DNA of 64,000 nucleotides from DATAES01 sp963721305 (GCA_963721305.1 CAVRIR010000006.1:620001-684000); one strand, 5' to 3'; shown: positions 31,868 through 40,961, numbered from the stretch's first letter. The notes: generated from the letters alone by a model not told the origin. Translations and numbers: made by a program.

Positions 31868-33943
31868 GTGGATCCATTCGGCATCGAAGCAGCTGGGCCA
31901 GGAATTCGCACGGCCACGGTGTTGATCGTCGACACCGTGGAATCAGTCGCGACCAAGGAACGACTCGGCCAGGACCGCGCCGACGCGGTGAACCGCAAGG
32001 TCGAGCGGCTGTTGCGCAAGGCAGTCAGCACGAGCGGTGGAACGACAGTCAAAGGACTCGGCGACGGTGTCCTCGCCGTCTTCCCGAGTGCGTCAGCCGC
32101 GTTGCGAGCCGCGTGCTCCGCGTTCCAGGGCGCGGCTGCGCTCAACGACACCTCGAAGGACGGGGTCGCGTTGCGCGGAGGGGTCGCCGTCGGCGATGTC
32201 GTCTTCGAGGACGACGACATCAAAGGTCTGGCGGTCGACGAGGCCTCCCGCCTGCAGACCGAAGCACCATCGAACGGCGTGCTGCTCAGCGGCGAGGTCT
32301 ACCTGCTCGCACGCGGGCGAACGAGCTGCGTCCTTCGGGCTGGACCCGAGCTGCACCTGAAGGGCATCGAACGGCCCGTCCAGACCTACGAGATCGACTG
32401 GGCGGCATCGCCGGAGACGTCGACGGCCGAGGTCGAGCTGCCGAGCACGCTCGCGACCGAGCTGCGCTCGAGATTCCCGTTCGCCGGTCGCCGAACGGCG
32501 ATCGAGGCACTCGGCATGCCGGTGCTGGGCGAGCCTTCGACATTGACGATCGTTCGCGGACCGACGGGTGTCGGCAAGACGCGCCTGCTGGCCGAATGGG
32601 CCGAGCGAGCGCGCCACACAGGTGCCTTCGTCTTCTATTACCAGGCCGACTCCGACCCGACGGTGTCGTTGCAACAGCTCGCCACCGCGATGCGCGAGTT
32701 CCTTCCGTCGCCGGCGCACGCTCGACTGCTGTCGAGCTCGAGTGCCTACCGGCAGGCGTGGGGCCAGCTGACCGCGAGCGCCGCGGTGGTGACCGAGGAG
32801 TCGATCGAGGAGGGCGACCGCCGCAAGACCGCCGCGGATCTCGTGACGTTCCTCAGCCATGTGAGCGCCGACTCGCCCACCATCTTCATCGTCGACAACG
32901 TGCAGCACGGATCTGACATCACGCTCGACTTCATCGACACACTTCTCAAAGCCGCGCACCCGAGTGTGCGGATCGTCTGCGCGATCACGTCCGACCTCGC
33001 GAGCGACGACATCAGCATCACCGATGCGCGCCTCGTCGGTCGGTTCCCGCTCTCCGAGCACGTGCAGAGCCTCGATCTCGAGCCACTCGAGTACGACGGT
33101 GTCGTCGAGTGGCTCGAGCGGCAACCGATGGTCACGTTGGACAAGCCGGCACCCGTGCCGCTCGACGACATCGGACAGAAGATCGCGTCGGCGTTCTACG
33201 AAGCGTCCGGCGGGAACCCGAACGTGCTGGGTCTCGTGATCCGTGACAGCTACGACCTCGAACGGCGCGTCAGCATGGACGACGAGGGCCACTGGCGAAC
33301 CCAATGCGACCTCGACACGCTCCGTCGGTCGCAGTCGGCCGAGCGACTCATCCGCGCTCGGCTCGATCGACTCGACGCGGACGAACGAGCCGTGCTCGAG
33401 ATCTCGTCGGTCATCGGTCTCGAGATCGACGGCGACCTGCTCCGTCGCGTCTCGAACCGGGGTGTCGACGAGATCGACAAGCTCCTCGGGGTGGCGCGGG
33501 CGCGCCACTTCATCAGCGAGAACGACGAGATCCAACGGTTCGAGACCGAGGCGACGCGGCGGGCGATCTACCGGATCATCCCGCCGGCGAGACGGGCCGA
33601 TTGTCACGAGGCGGTCGCAGCGTCACTGACACAACGCGCCAGTGACGGCCAGACGCTCGTCCCGGATGTTCAGATCGCGCGGCATCTGAGCGAGGTCGCA
33701 CAGGTCCATGGCCGTCGAGCGGGGGCCGCGGCCGAGCACTTCCTACGGGCGGCCCGACGCGCCATTCGCTCCGAGCCGGCCGACGCGGTGAGCCTCGCGC
33801 ACGAGGCACTCGCCGTTCTCGACAAGTACGAGCTCATGGACGACGGCCAGTTGCGCAACCAGGCGAGCACCGTGGTCGCAGAGGCGCAGGTGAAGCTCGG
33901 CGTCACCGGGTCGCCCGTCGGAAGTCCCGCCCGCGTCGTCTGA
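31868..33943 (+). CDS. Class III cyclase-like domain fused to STAND/AAA ATPase
   Basis: A 691-residue signalling protein. Residues 15-165 resemble a class III nucleotide cyclase, with metal-binding aspartates in TVLIVDTVES (D22) and KGLGDGVLAVF (D66); AVDEASRLQTEA follows, then the typical KGIERPVQTYEI end. Residues 200-560 form an ATPase with Walker A GPTGVGKT (231-238) and Walker B IFIVDN (D343), followed by a winged-helix/helical region. This matches the actinobacterial cyclase-AAA (often LuxR) architecture, but no HTH is seen at the C-terminus. The GTG at 31868 was chosen for its GGGAGG; an in-frame GTG at 31835 lacks one. Confidence 0.82.
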   Translation: MDPFGIEAAGPGIRTATVLIVDTVESVATKERLGQDRADAVNRKVERLLRKAVSTSGGTTVKGLGDGVLAVFPSASAALRAACSAFQGAAALNDTSKDGVALRGGVAVGDVVFEDDDIKGLAVDEASRLQTEAPSNGVLLSGEVYLLARGRTSCVLRAGPELHLKGIERPVQTYEIDWAASPETSTAEVELPSTLATELRSRFPFAGRRTAIEALGMPVLGEPSTLTIVRGPTGVGKTRLLAEWAERARHTGAFVFYYQADSDPTVSLQQLATAMREFLPSPAHARLLSSSSAYRQAWGQLTASAAVVTEESIEEGDRRKTAADLVTFLSHVSADSPTIFIVDNVQHGSDITLDFIDTLLKAAHPSVRIVCAITSDLASDDISITDARLVGRFPLSEHVQSLDLEPLEYDGVVEWLERQPMVTLDKPAPVPLDDIGQKIASAFYEASGGNPNVLGLVIRDSYDLERRVSMDDEGHWRTQCDLDTLRRSQSAERLIRARLDRLDADERAVLEISSVIGLEIDGDLLRRVSNRGVDEIDKLLGVARARHFISENDEIQRFETEATRRAIYRIIPPARRADCHEAVAASLTQRASDGQTLVPDVQIARHLSEVAQVHGRRAGAAAEHFLRAARRAIRSEPADAVSLAHEALAVLDKYELMDDGQLRNQASTVVAEAQVKLGVTGSPVGSPARVV

Positions 33944-33969
33944 AGTGGCCGCGAGTGGTCGGCCCGGCG

Positions 33970-34017
33970 GTTCTGGCGTCGGATCCGGCGGATAACCGCC
34001 GCATCTGACGCCAGAAC
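33970..34017. repeat. 48-bp nested palindromic repeat, copy 2
   Basis: The same outer inverted repeat as 4545-4592 (GTTCTGGCGTC / GACGCCAGAAC) with a nearly palindromic GC-rich centre. The two copies differ at four of 48 positions and are about 29 kb apart. It sits between the cyclase-ATPase stop and the next enoyl-CoA hydratase start, so a terminator role for the former is possible. Confidence 0.8.
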
Positions 34018-34042
34018 GAAGGGGGCTGTCAGACTGCGGCGG

Positions 34043-34849
34043 ATGGCGACGGATCTCGACGCGCAGTTTCCGGACCTGCGATTCGACCGGCCGGCAGCCG
34101 GCGTGCTGCGGATCACGCTCGACGGACCGGGGCTCAACGCGGTCGATCATGCGATGCACCGGCAGCTGGCCGATGTCTGGCTCGCCGTCGATCGCGACGC
34201 CGAGACCCGGGTCGCGCTCCTGTGCGGCGCGGGCCGGGCGTTCTCGTCCGGCGGCAGCTTCGAGCTGCTGGATTCGATCATGTCCGACTACGCGATCCGC
34301 ACGCGGGTGCTGCGCGAGGCCCGCGACCTCGTCTTCAACGTCATCAACTGTTCGAAGCCGATCGTGTCGGCCATGCACGGGCCTGCGGTCGGCGCAGGGC
34401 TGGCGGCGGGACTGCTGGCGGACGTGTCCGTCGTCGGACGGTCCGCCCGCATCATCGACGGTCACACGCGGCTCGGCGTTGCAGCCGGCGATCACGCCGC
34501 CATCTGCTGGCCGCTGCTGTGCGGCATGGCGAAGGCCAAGTACTACCTGTTGACGTGCGAGACGCTGACCGGCGAGGAAGCCGAGCGCATCGGGCTCGTG
34601 TCGCTGTGCGTCGAAGACGACGCCGTGCAGGACCGCGCCCTCGAGGTCGCGGCGCAGCTGGCCGAAGGTGCGCAGTCGGCGATCCGGTGGACGAAGCAGA
34701 CGCTCAACAACTGGTATCGCGGGCAGTCCGCGGTTCTCGACGCGTCGCTCGCCTACGAGTTCTACGGATTCGGCGGGCCGGACGCGCGCGAGGGCCTCGA
34801 CAGCCACACCGAGAAGCGCTCACCGCGGTTCGACGGTCCCGTGGACTGA
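34043..34849 (+). CDS. Enoyl-CoA hydratase/isomerase family protein
   Basis: A 268-residue crotonase-fold protein. Oxyanion segments are RAFSSGGSFELL and GPAVGAGLAAGLLADVSVVG. The first lacks the usual CAG/SAG-D pattern, and the second has glycines where most hydratases have the catalytic glutamate, so a different acyl-CoA reaction is possible. The C-terminal helix TKQTLNNWYR is conserved in the family. It starts 26 bp after the 48-bp repeat and converges with the DsbA-like gene. It is not coupled to any neighbour. Confidence 0.82.
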   Translation: MATDLDAQFPDLRFDRPAAGVLRITLDGPGLNAVDHAMHRQLADVWLAVDRDAETRVALLCGAGRAFSSGGSFELLDSIMSDYAIRTRVLREARDLVFNVINCSKPIVSAMHGPAVGAGLAAGLLADVSVVGRSARIIDGHTRLGVAAGDHAAICWPLLCGMAKAKYYLLTCETLTGEEAERIGLVSLCVEDDAVQDRALEVAAQLAEGAQSAIRWTKQTLNNWYRGQSAVLDASLAYEFYGFGGPDAREGLDSHTEKRSPRFDGPVD

Positions 34850-34865
34850 CGGCCGCGGCGCACCC

Positions 34866-35720
34866 TCACGCGCGGTACGCGACGCCTTCGCCCCAGTCGA
34901 TGGGGACGGTTCGAGCGGGTGGCGTCGCGTCCGGTCCGCACAGGAACGACAGCTCTCGGTCGGTCAGCAGCGGCCATTCGTCGCACGCGTCGTCCGGCGT
35001 CGGATCCGCTCGTCCATCGTCGGTGCTGCCGTTCACGGCGGTTTCCATCGCCGCGACATAGCGATCCCACGGCTGCCATCCCGGCACCGTCGCCTCACCG
35101 TCCGGACCACGGAACACCAGCGTTGGAAACACGTACCGCCAGCCGTCGCCGTCGGGCTTCGCGTTGCCCTTCCCGTCGTGCGTCTCCTGCAACTGACGCA
35201 CGTATTCGTTCGGGCGGCGGGTCTCGTCGCGATCTGCACGGTACGCATCGTCGACCACGCTGCTTCCGACATCGTCGCGAAGCCGCGCGACATCGAGACC
35301 GGACACGGTCGCGCCCAGCAACAGGATCTTGTCCTCGGTATCGGCCGGCGAGCCGTAGACGAAGCACGACTCGCGCAGCGCACGCAGCAGGGCGCGCCCG
35401 CAAGCGTCGCTCTGACGCTGCGCGGCCTTGACGGCATGCGCGGCGTCCGCACTCAGACTCGGCGCCCACCGAAGGTGCACCGGCCACGGCATGCCGGTGT
35501 GCTCGTGCACGTGACGCCAATGATCAGCCGTCTTCGGCGCGGCCGCAACCGGATCGAACGAGCCGTCCGGCGTCCGCCGATCAGCCACGAGATCGCCCAT
35601 CACCGTGCGCCATTGCATCCGCTCGCGCCACCGCCAACGCAGCTTGCGCAACTTCGGTTCGGTTCCCCACGCCCACGAGCACCAGGGGTCCGTGTACTCG
35701 GTGACCTCGACGTATCTCAC
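34866..35720 (-). CDS. DsbA family (thioredoxin-fold) protein
   Basis: A 284-residue protein with a DsbA-like fold. The N-terminus is EVTEYTDPWCSWAWGTEP, in the same place as the CxxC of DsbA/FrnE proteins, but the second cysteine is replaced (CSWA), as in many FrnE-like and GST-kappa-like proteins. A long helical insertion (about residues 60-190) separates it from PTLVFRGPDGEATVPGWQPWDRY, which holds the cis-proline and final strand. It is cytoplasmic by sequence. With a single cysteine at the site a glutathione/bacillithiol/mycothiol-type or isomerase reaction is more likely than disulfide formation. Confidence 0.78.
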   Translation of the reverse strand: MRYVEVTEYTDPWCSWAWGTEPKLRKLRWRWRERMQWRTVMGDLVADRRTPDGSFDPVAAAPKTADHWRHVHEHTGMPWPVHLRWAPSLSADAAHAVKAAQRQSDACGRALLRALRESCFVYGSPADTEDKILLLGATVSGLDVARLRDDVGSSVVDDAYRADRDETRRPNEYVRQLQETHDGKGNAKPDGDGWRYVFPTLVFRGPDGEATVPGWQPWDRYVAAMETAVNGSTDDGRADPTPDDACDEWPLLTDRELSFLCGPDATPPARTVPIDWGEGVAYRA

Positions 35721-35765
35721 CGCGCGACGCTCACGTCTCTCTGCCCATGTCGCTGTGCCCGTGTC

Positions 35766-36905
35766 TCATGCGATGACATCGTCGGACAAGGACCGGACGG
35801 CACGGCTCACATAGCGCGCTGCGTCTGCGAGTCGGTTGGCAGTCTCGGCTTCGTGGCTCGGCACCTCGTCGGCCCAGAGGCGGCCGAGCGCTGCTTCTGC
35901 GTCACGGAGCTGGTGATGGATGCGAGTGAGCACGGTCTGCCAGTCGCGTTGACGCTCGAGATCGAGATCGATGATGCCTGCCGCGGCGGCCGCATCGTCG
36001 GCCAGCGACTCGATCTCGACGCGATCACGGCCGCGTTGCTTGGCCCGGTACATCGCGAGATCGGCGTGCTCGAACAGAGTGGTGAGATCGGCGTGCGGAT
36101 CGTCGGTCGTGACCACGCCGACACTGGCGTGCACCTCGATCGTGTGGTCGTCGATGTCATGGGGTTGCGAGAGATCGACGATGATCCGCTCCGCAACCGC
36201 GCGTGCCTCGTCCGGCGAGCCGAGATCCTCGCACAGCACCACGAACTCATCGCCGCCGTAGCGGGCGACGATGTCGGTCGGGCGCACCGCGCGGCTGAAT
36301 CGCGCCGCCTGCGCGGCCAGCACTCGATCGCCGAAGACATGGCCGTGCCGGTCGTTGACCTCCTTGAAGTCGTCGAAGTCGATGAAGACGAGCGCGAGCG
36401 TGCCGGGGCGCCGGGTGAGGCGCGCGAGTGCGTGCCGCGTCTGCTGGACGAACTGCGCCCGGTTGAGCACCCCCGTGAGCGCGTCGTGGGTGGCCTGGTA
36501 CTCCAGTCGGAGCTCGCGGTTGTGGTCCTCGTCGGTGTCCTCGACGAAGGCGAAGCAGCCGACGGCCGCCTCGCCGTCAGCGTCGCCGTCAGCGGGTGCG
36601 AGCTCGATGCGCGCCCGGATCCACCGCTGTGAATGCAGACGGGTCGGCTGCAAGCGCCAGTCGGTCACGTGCGAGTCCTGTCCGCCCAGGGCCGATCGCA
36701 CGTGCGCCGCGGCGGTCTGGCGATCGCTCGTCGCCAGGGCCCGCAGCCAGCCGTCCTCGGTGGCGCTCCGGTCGGACTGTCCGGTCAGATCCGTCCACGC
36801 CTTGTTGACCCGGATCGCCTTGCCGGCCCGGTCGAAGACGATCACCCCGTAGGGAAGCGCGTCCGCGTCGAGGAGCAACCGTGGGTCGGTCGGCGTCGCC
36901 GTCAT
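35766..36905 (-). CDS. PAS-GGDEF diguanylate cyclase
   Basis: A 379-residue cyclic-di-GMP synthase. A PAS-like sensor (about residues 10-130, with IVFDRAGKAIRVNKAWTDLTG) precedes a GGDEF domain. This starts DALTGVLNRAQF, has the active site ARYGGDEFVVL and, five residues before it, RPTD, which is the product-inhibition I-site. A helical tail follows. All catalytic residues are present, so it should be active. No signal peptide or membrane segment, so the sensed cue is cytoplasmic. No EAL or HD-GYP gene is nearby. Confidence 0.9.
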   Translation of the reverse strand: MTATPTDPRLLLDADALPYGVIVFDRAGKAIRVNKAWTDLTGQSDRSATEDGWLRALATSDRQTAAAHVRSALGGQDSHVTDWRLQPTRLHSQRWIRARIELAPADGDADGEAAVGCFAFVEDTDEDHNRELRLEYQATHDALTGVLNRAQFVQQTRHALARLTRRPGTLALVFIDFDDFKEVNDRHGHVFGDRVLAAQAARFSRAVRPTDIVARYGGDEFVVLCEDLGSPDEARAVAERIIVDLSQPHDIDDHTIEVHASVGVVTTDDPHADLTTLFEHADLAMYRAKQRGRDRVEIESLADDAAAAAGIIDLDLERQRDWQTVLTRIHHQLRDAEAALGRLWADEVPSHEAETANRLADAARYVSRAVRSLSDDVIA

Positions 36906-37036
36906 GGCCCGGTCACGTGTCGGATGGAACGCAGAAGCTTTGACGCTCGAGGCGATCGAAGGTCTGGGGAGCGTCGAGGTGCTGAAAGGTAACCAGTCCG
37001 CGGCAATGTGGCAACGGCGTCGCGCGTCATTCGGGA

Positions 37037-37052
37037 TCACCCTGAAGGGTGA
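37037..37052. promoter_or_regulatory. Palindrome TCACCC-N4-GGGTGA
   Basis: Six-base perfect arms around TGAA. It differs from the other copies by a 4-bp rather than a 5-bp spacer. It lies 58 bp before the perfect copy at 37110, so it may be a secondary upstream site for the same regulator. Confidence 0.5.
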
Positions 37053-37109
37053 ATTCGCTACGCGGGGCGGTGGCCCCTTCGTCCTGACTCCCTGGCCGCC
37101 GGCGTCGCG

Positions 37110-37154
37110 TCACCCGCTGCGGGTGACGACTCGGCCGATCGGGTGTTCGACACT
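37110..37154 (+). promoter_or_regulatory. TCACCC-N5-GGGTGA operator with -10 GACACT
   Basis: Perfect arms at 37110-37115 and 37121-37126, then exactly 22 bases, then GACACT (37149-37154) and seven bases to the ATG at 37162. The same layout recurs before the genes at 45679 and 48295 and, with a degenerate palindrome, before the gene at 43694. The remaining 200 bp back to the GGDEF gene hold only the spacer-4 copy. Confidence 0.6.
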
Positions 37155-37161
37155 GTGCGCC

Positions 37162-37452
37162 ATGACCTTGGTTTACGACTACCCGCTGGCCGGCGTGTTC
37201 TGGACGATGCTGGGGTTCTTCATCCTCATCGCGTGGGTGATGGTGGTCGTGGGGATGCTCGCCGACGTCTTCCGTAGCGACGACCTCTCGGGCTGGGGAA
37301 AGGCAGGATGGGTCCTGCTGATCGTGATCCTTCCCATCTTCGGGGTCGTCATCTACCTGATCGCCCGTGGTCGCCAGGTCAGCGACCACGCCGACCAGAC
37401 GATCAACCGTCAGGACGCCGCGTACATGGGCTACGTGCAGCGGGGGCGGTAG
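37162..37452 (+). CDS. Small membrane protein, PLD nuclease N-terminal domain (PLDc_N)
   Basis: A 96-residue protein with two membrane segments (about residues 10-35 and 48-70). The pattern YDYPLAGVFWTMLGFF...WVMVVVGMLADVFRSDDLSGWGKAGWVLL..ILPIFGVVIYLIARG is that of the PLDc_N domain found alone in many actinobacteria and cardiolipin-synthase-like proteins. There is no catalytic PLD module. A paralogue at 45679 shares the N-terminus and the same promoter layout. Its function is unknown; co-regulation suggests an envelope-stress role. Confidence 0.78.
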   Translation: MTLVYDYPLAGVFWTMLGFFILIAWVMVVVGMLADVFRSDDLSGWGKAGWVLLIVILPIFGVVIYLIARGRQVSDHADQTINRQDAAYMGYVQRGR

Positions 37453-37545
37453 CCGCCGGCTCGATGCCGGTGTCGTGCACACCAGCCACATGACGACGCC
37501 GACCGCACCGTCGATCAGAGATACGACGGGGCTGTCCTTCGTGGG

Positions 37546-39943
37546 TCAGAGGTAGTCCTGCTTGGTGAGCCACCTCAGTGCGACGTAGCCCCACAGCGGG
37601 GGGAAGTAGAAGGTGCAGCAGCGATAGAGGATCGCGGCGGCCAGCGAATCGGCTTGCGGCATCCCGACCGCCACCAAACCGGCGGTGATCGCGGCCTCCG
37701 TCAGTCCCACGCTGGGGAGCGGCATCAGACCCGCGAACAGACCCACGAGCACGTTGACCGCGAGCAGGTTCGCGAGCGAGATGTGGTAGCCCACCGCGAG
37801 CGCGCAGAAACCGAGCGTGGACGCGAAGACGATCTCGCCGGCGATGTTGCCGCCGAACAGCAGCAGCACCCGCCGCGCCGACTTCAGGCTGCGAACCGCG
37901 CCGATCGCTTGCCGGACGAAGTCGAACACCCACTGCCGAAGTCTGGCGATCGCGAGCAGCGTGATGCCGCCGACGACGACGAGAACGAGCGCGAGCACGA
38001 GTACGTGTCCGGCGTCGAGATCGAAGCTGAGCGACGCGAAGTCGAAGTTCAGTGACGCCGCGCCGAATCCGAGCGTGATGATGAGGATCAGGATCTGTCC
38101 GAGAAACCCCGAGAAGCTGTCGATCACACCGGCAGTGAGCGCCTCGGTGCGGGGCGCGCCTTGCTTCTGGTAGTAGCGCATCTCGACCGCGACCTTTGCT
38201 GCCGTCGCCGGCACCGCGACGTTGATGAACGTCAGCGCGAAGTGCAGCGCGATGGTCGGACCGAGCGGCAGATCGTGCTCTGACGCGCCGATGGTCGACA
38301 CGGCCTGTGCGACTCGGGCGAGCTGGCCGGTGAGCAATGCGATGAACACCCAGCCCCATGTCGCGTTCTTGAGCGAGTTCCACAGCGAGTTGAAGTCGAC
38401 GCCCGCGAGCCGGCTGATGATGAACCAGAAGCCGAGGATGGTGACGGTCGTCATCAGGACGTTGCCGACGGTGACGCGCCGTAGCTGGACGAGGTCCGGC
38501 TTGTCGGTGCCCAAGCTCTCCGCGACCTCGTCGCGCAAGTCGTCGAACTCGAGATCCGAACGGCCAACCGCGTGCCGAAGCCACGGCGTCAACGCCGCTG
38601 GTTGGATGTAGGGCACAGCGGCGGCGAGCTCGTCGGGACCGACGGCACGCACCCCAATCGGCACTGCGGCATCGACCCCGACGGACAGGGCCGTCAACGT
38701 CAGCAAGGCGGCAACATCCCGGTGCAGGTTCTCGGGGGCCGCGCTCACCGTGGCGGTCGCGAGTTGATCCACCACGACGTCGCCGCGCGTGTCGACCTCG
38801 AGCGTGGTCGCGTCCAGCGCACCGTGGGCGACGCCTGCGGCGCGGAGGCTCGCGAGCTGGCGCCAGGCCTCTTCGAGGTGAGGCTCGTCCCAGCACACGA
38901 CCGACGCCAGGCCGGCAGGCGGTTTGAGGACGAGCACGGCGTCGCCGCGGTCGGTCGTCGTCATGGCGACCACGTCAGGAGCGCGTGCGCCGGTCCGCTT
39001 CACGAGGAACGTCGTGACTGCTTCGTGCTCCACTTGTTGCAGGCGACTCACGATCAGCGGCCCGCTGTCGCGGTACCACAAGAACCGCCAGGTCTTCGCG
39101 ACCAGTTGCGAGTCAGCTGCGTCTCGCCCGTGCACCTTGACGATCAGGAGGTTGCCGTCGGGATCCTCCGTATGCAGCACGAGCGGGCCTTGTGGACCGT
39201 GACGAACCGGGCGCAGCTTCCCGACGGCCACGCCGACCGACTCGAGCGCCTCGTGGACGTGGTAGAGCGACGGCGCTGCCGGCTGGTGAGCCGAACCACA
39301 AGTGGACGATCGCCGCCACGCCGAGCCCGACACCGAACGCGCCAAGGGTCTGAGCGACGTCACCGAACCCGAGTGCGACCGCACCCACCATCGTGGCGAA
39401 GACCGCCAACTGGCCGAGTCGCCGGATCGGACGGATCACGTGCGGCGTGGCGATCAACACGAGACCTGTCACGAAGGCGACGCGCGCGATCGGGAACGTC
39501 GCGCCGTTGCCGTCGAGTGCCGACTGCAACGAAAGCGACGAACCCTCGACGATCCCGTGTACAACCCAGACGGCGAAGACGGTCAACGCCGCGCCAACGG
39601 TGAGATCCCGCACCAGCCCGCGCCGATCGTGGGCGACGACGGCGAGGAGGAACACCAGCACGACGTACATCGAGCCGGCCGCGATGAGGCCACCGAGAAC
39701 CGTGTCGAGCCAGTCGGGCAGCGATTGCAGGAACACCGTCATCCCGTTCAGGGCCTGCGACGGGTGATGACGATCGACCGCGCTCGCGCACACGACGAGA
39801 ATGCCGGTCCACAACGCGAACACGTCAGCCGGACGGCGACGACGTTCGTCGTCCCCGCTGGACGCGAAGATCGCAAGCGGCCTTCGCTCCTTGAGTTGTG
39901 TCACACCGTCCGCCTGGGCCGGCGCAATGAGCGCCTCGCTCAC
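37546..39943 (-). pseudogene. LPG-synthase-domain membrane protein with kinase-like region, frameshifted
   Basis: Two frames join into one protein of about 800 residues. From the ATG at 39943 the first frame gives four to six membrane segments and ends naturally at VAAIVHLWFGSPAG. Past the GCGC at 39273-39276 (a missing GC would restore the frame) the second gives a protein-kinase-like region. Its LLIVKVHGRD resembles the lysine strand and AHGALDATTLEVDTRGDVVVDQL resembles the catalytic loop. It ends with a multi-spanning lysylphosphatidylglycerol-synthase/YbhN domain (NVLMTTVTILGFWFII to the stop). The product should sit in the membrane and may handle lipids. It starts seven bases after the channel gene's stop. 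Confidence 0.75.
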
Positions 39944-39950
39944 CGATGCA

Positions 39951-40424
39951 TTATCCGTCCGGGTCGCTCCGACTCTGGGGACCTACTCGCAGGGCCTGCA
40001 CGCTCGCCTCGAGCTGATCGATCTTCGCCGACAGGTTCGACAACGCGGTGACGAGCTCGTTGTAACGGCCACCCTCCGCTCGTTCGCGCTGACGGCGCGC
40101 CTGCTCGACGAAGGTCGACGTGATCACCGCCGTCACGATCGTCAGGAACGCAATGGACTCGACGAGGACGAAGGAACCGATGACCCGCCCGACGGCGGTC
40201 TTCGGGGTGACGTCGCCGTAACCCACTGTGGTCACCGTCTGCAGCGCCCACCACAGCGCGACGCCCATGTTCGGGAAGTCCTGCCGGTCGAAGAGCCAGA
40301 TCATGAAGCCCGCGATGAACATCGTCGCCACCGTGGCCGTCAGGATCAGGGCCATCGCGTTGCGGACGGAGACGGGATCGCGCCGGAATCGCTCGACCTC
40401 GCGACTGATGAACGGCCCTGGCAT
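39951..40424 (-). CDS. Two-transmembrane ion channel (potassium channel pore type)
   Basis: A 157-residue protein. One membrane helix (about residues 25-45), a pore helix and selectivity filter TVGYGDVTPKT, and a second helix (about 85-110) are followed by a coiled-coil tail (LSNLSAKIDQLEASVQALR) likely to drive tetramerisation. TVGYGD is the canonical potassium filter. GAGGAG stands seven bases before the ATG at 40424. It is first in an operon with the LPG-synthase-domain gene. The palindrome at 40481-40497 lies 57 bp upstream, and GATCGT 23 bases from its arm could be its -10. Confidence 0.87.
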   Translation of the reverse strand: MPGPFISREVERFRRDPVSVRNAMALILTATVATMFIAGFMIWLFDRQDFPNMGVALWWALQTVTTVGYGDVTPKTAVGRVIGSFVLVESIAFLTIVTAVITSTFVEQARRQRERAEGGRYNELVTALSNLSAKIDQLEASVQALRVGPQSRSDPDG

Positions 40425-40480
40425 TCGCGATCTCCTCGCTCGCGGATCCTCACGATCGCATGCCGCTTCGACAGGTCGCT

Positions 40481-40525
40481 TCACCCCATCCGGGTGATGC
40501 TCCGGCAGGGATCGAAGCGCACGAT
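40481..40525. promoter_or_regulatory. TCACCC-N5-GGGTGA operator between divergent genes
   Basis: Perfect arms at 40481-40486 and 40492-40497 with a CATCC spacer. To the right, CACGAT (40520-40525) begins 22 bases after the arm. To the left, GATCGT on the minus strand begins 23 bases after the arm. Both hexamers have A at position 2 and T at position 6. The site could drive the small operon at 40551 and the channel operon together. Confidence 0.55.
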
Positions 40526-40550
40526 TGCCACGACCGCCAGGAGGTCCGCA

Positions 40551-40655
40551 GTGTCGCAATACAAGACCCTTCGAACGTGGTCGCTCATTCCGGTGGTCGC
40601 CGACATCGGCTACTCCGTTTCCGTACCGGCTACCGTCAACCGATCTCGAGTGTGA
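40551..40655 (+). CDS. Possible 34-residue leader-like small protein
   Basis: A short frame from GTG 40551 to TGA 40655 (opening VSQYKTLRTWSLIPVVADIG). It has one of the best ribosome-binding sites in the window (AGGAGG six bases before the GTG), a moderately hydrophobic middle, and a four-base GTGA overlap with the next gene. These features suggest a real translated small protein or a coupling leader. I know no family for it. Confidence 0.4.
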   Translation: MSQYKTLRTWSLIPVVADIGYSVSVPATVNRSRV

Positions 40656-40903
40656 CCCAGGAAGCGTCGCCGCCGGGCGGGCGCGAGCCCGCGGCCCCGC
40701 AGCGGGCGGAGTACGAGTTGGTCGTGCGCGGCCGCCTCGGCGTTCGCGTCGTGCGCGCGCTCGAGGGGCTGGAGGTGACCGCATCGGGACCCGACGAAAC
40801 TCACCTGCGCGGCTGGATCCATGACCAGGCTGCGCTCCACGGTGTCATCGAGCGCATTCGCGACCTTGGGCTCGAGCTCACGGAGGTACACCGAGTGGCG
40901 TGA
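40652..40903 (+). CDS. Small conserved protein of unknown function
   Basis: An 83-residue soluble protein: a proline-rich 18-residue head followed by a compact alpha/beta fold (EYELVVRGRLGVRVV...GLEVTASGPDETHLRGWIHDQAALHGVIERIRDLGLELTEVHRV). Short proteins with the DQAALHGVIERIRDLGLEL ending are widespread in actinobacteria without a known function. The GTG at 40652 overlaps the stop of the 34-residue frame. The MalT-like regulator gene begins 59 bp downstream, so the three could form an operon. Confidence 0.65.
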   Translation: MTQEASPPGGREPAAPQRAEYELVVRGRLGVRVVRALEGLEVTASGPDETHLRGWIHDQAALHGVIERIRDLGLELTEVHRVA

Positions 40904-40961
40904 TCCACGAGGTTCTACCGCTGGGGCGGGCACGTGGACCGCGCGGCGTGGTAGCGGCACA

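Noticed and set aside
32093..33607. Long minus-strand frame opposite the cyclase-ATPase
   Set aside because: Composition is typical of antisense shadow and no start signal or domain is present.
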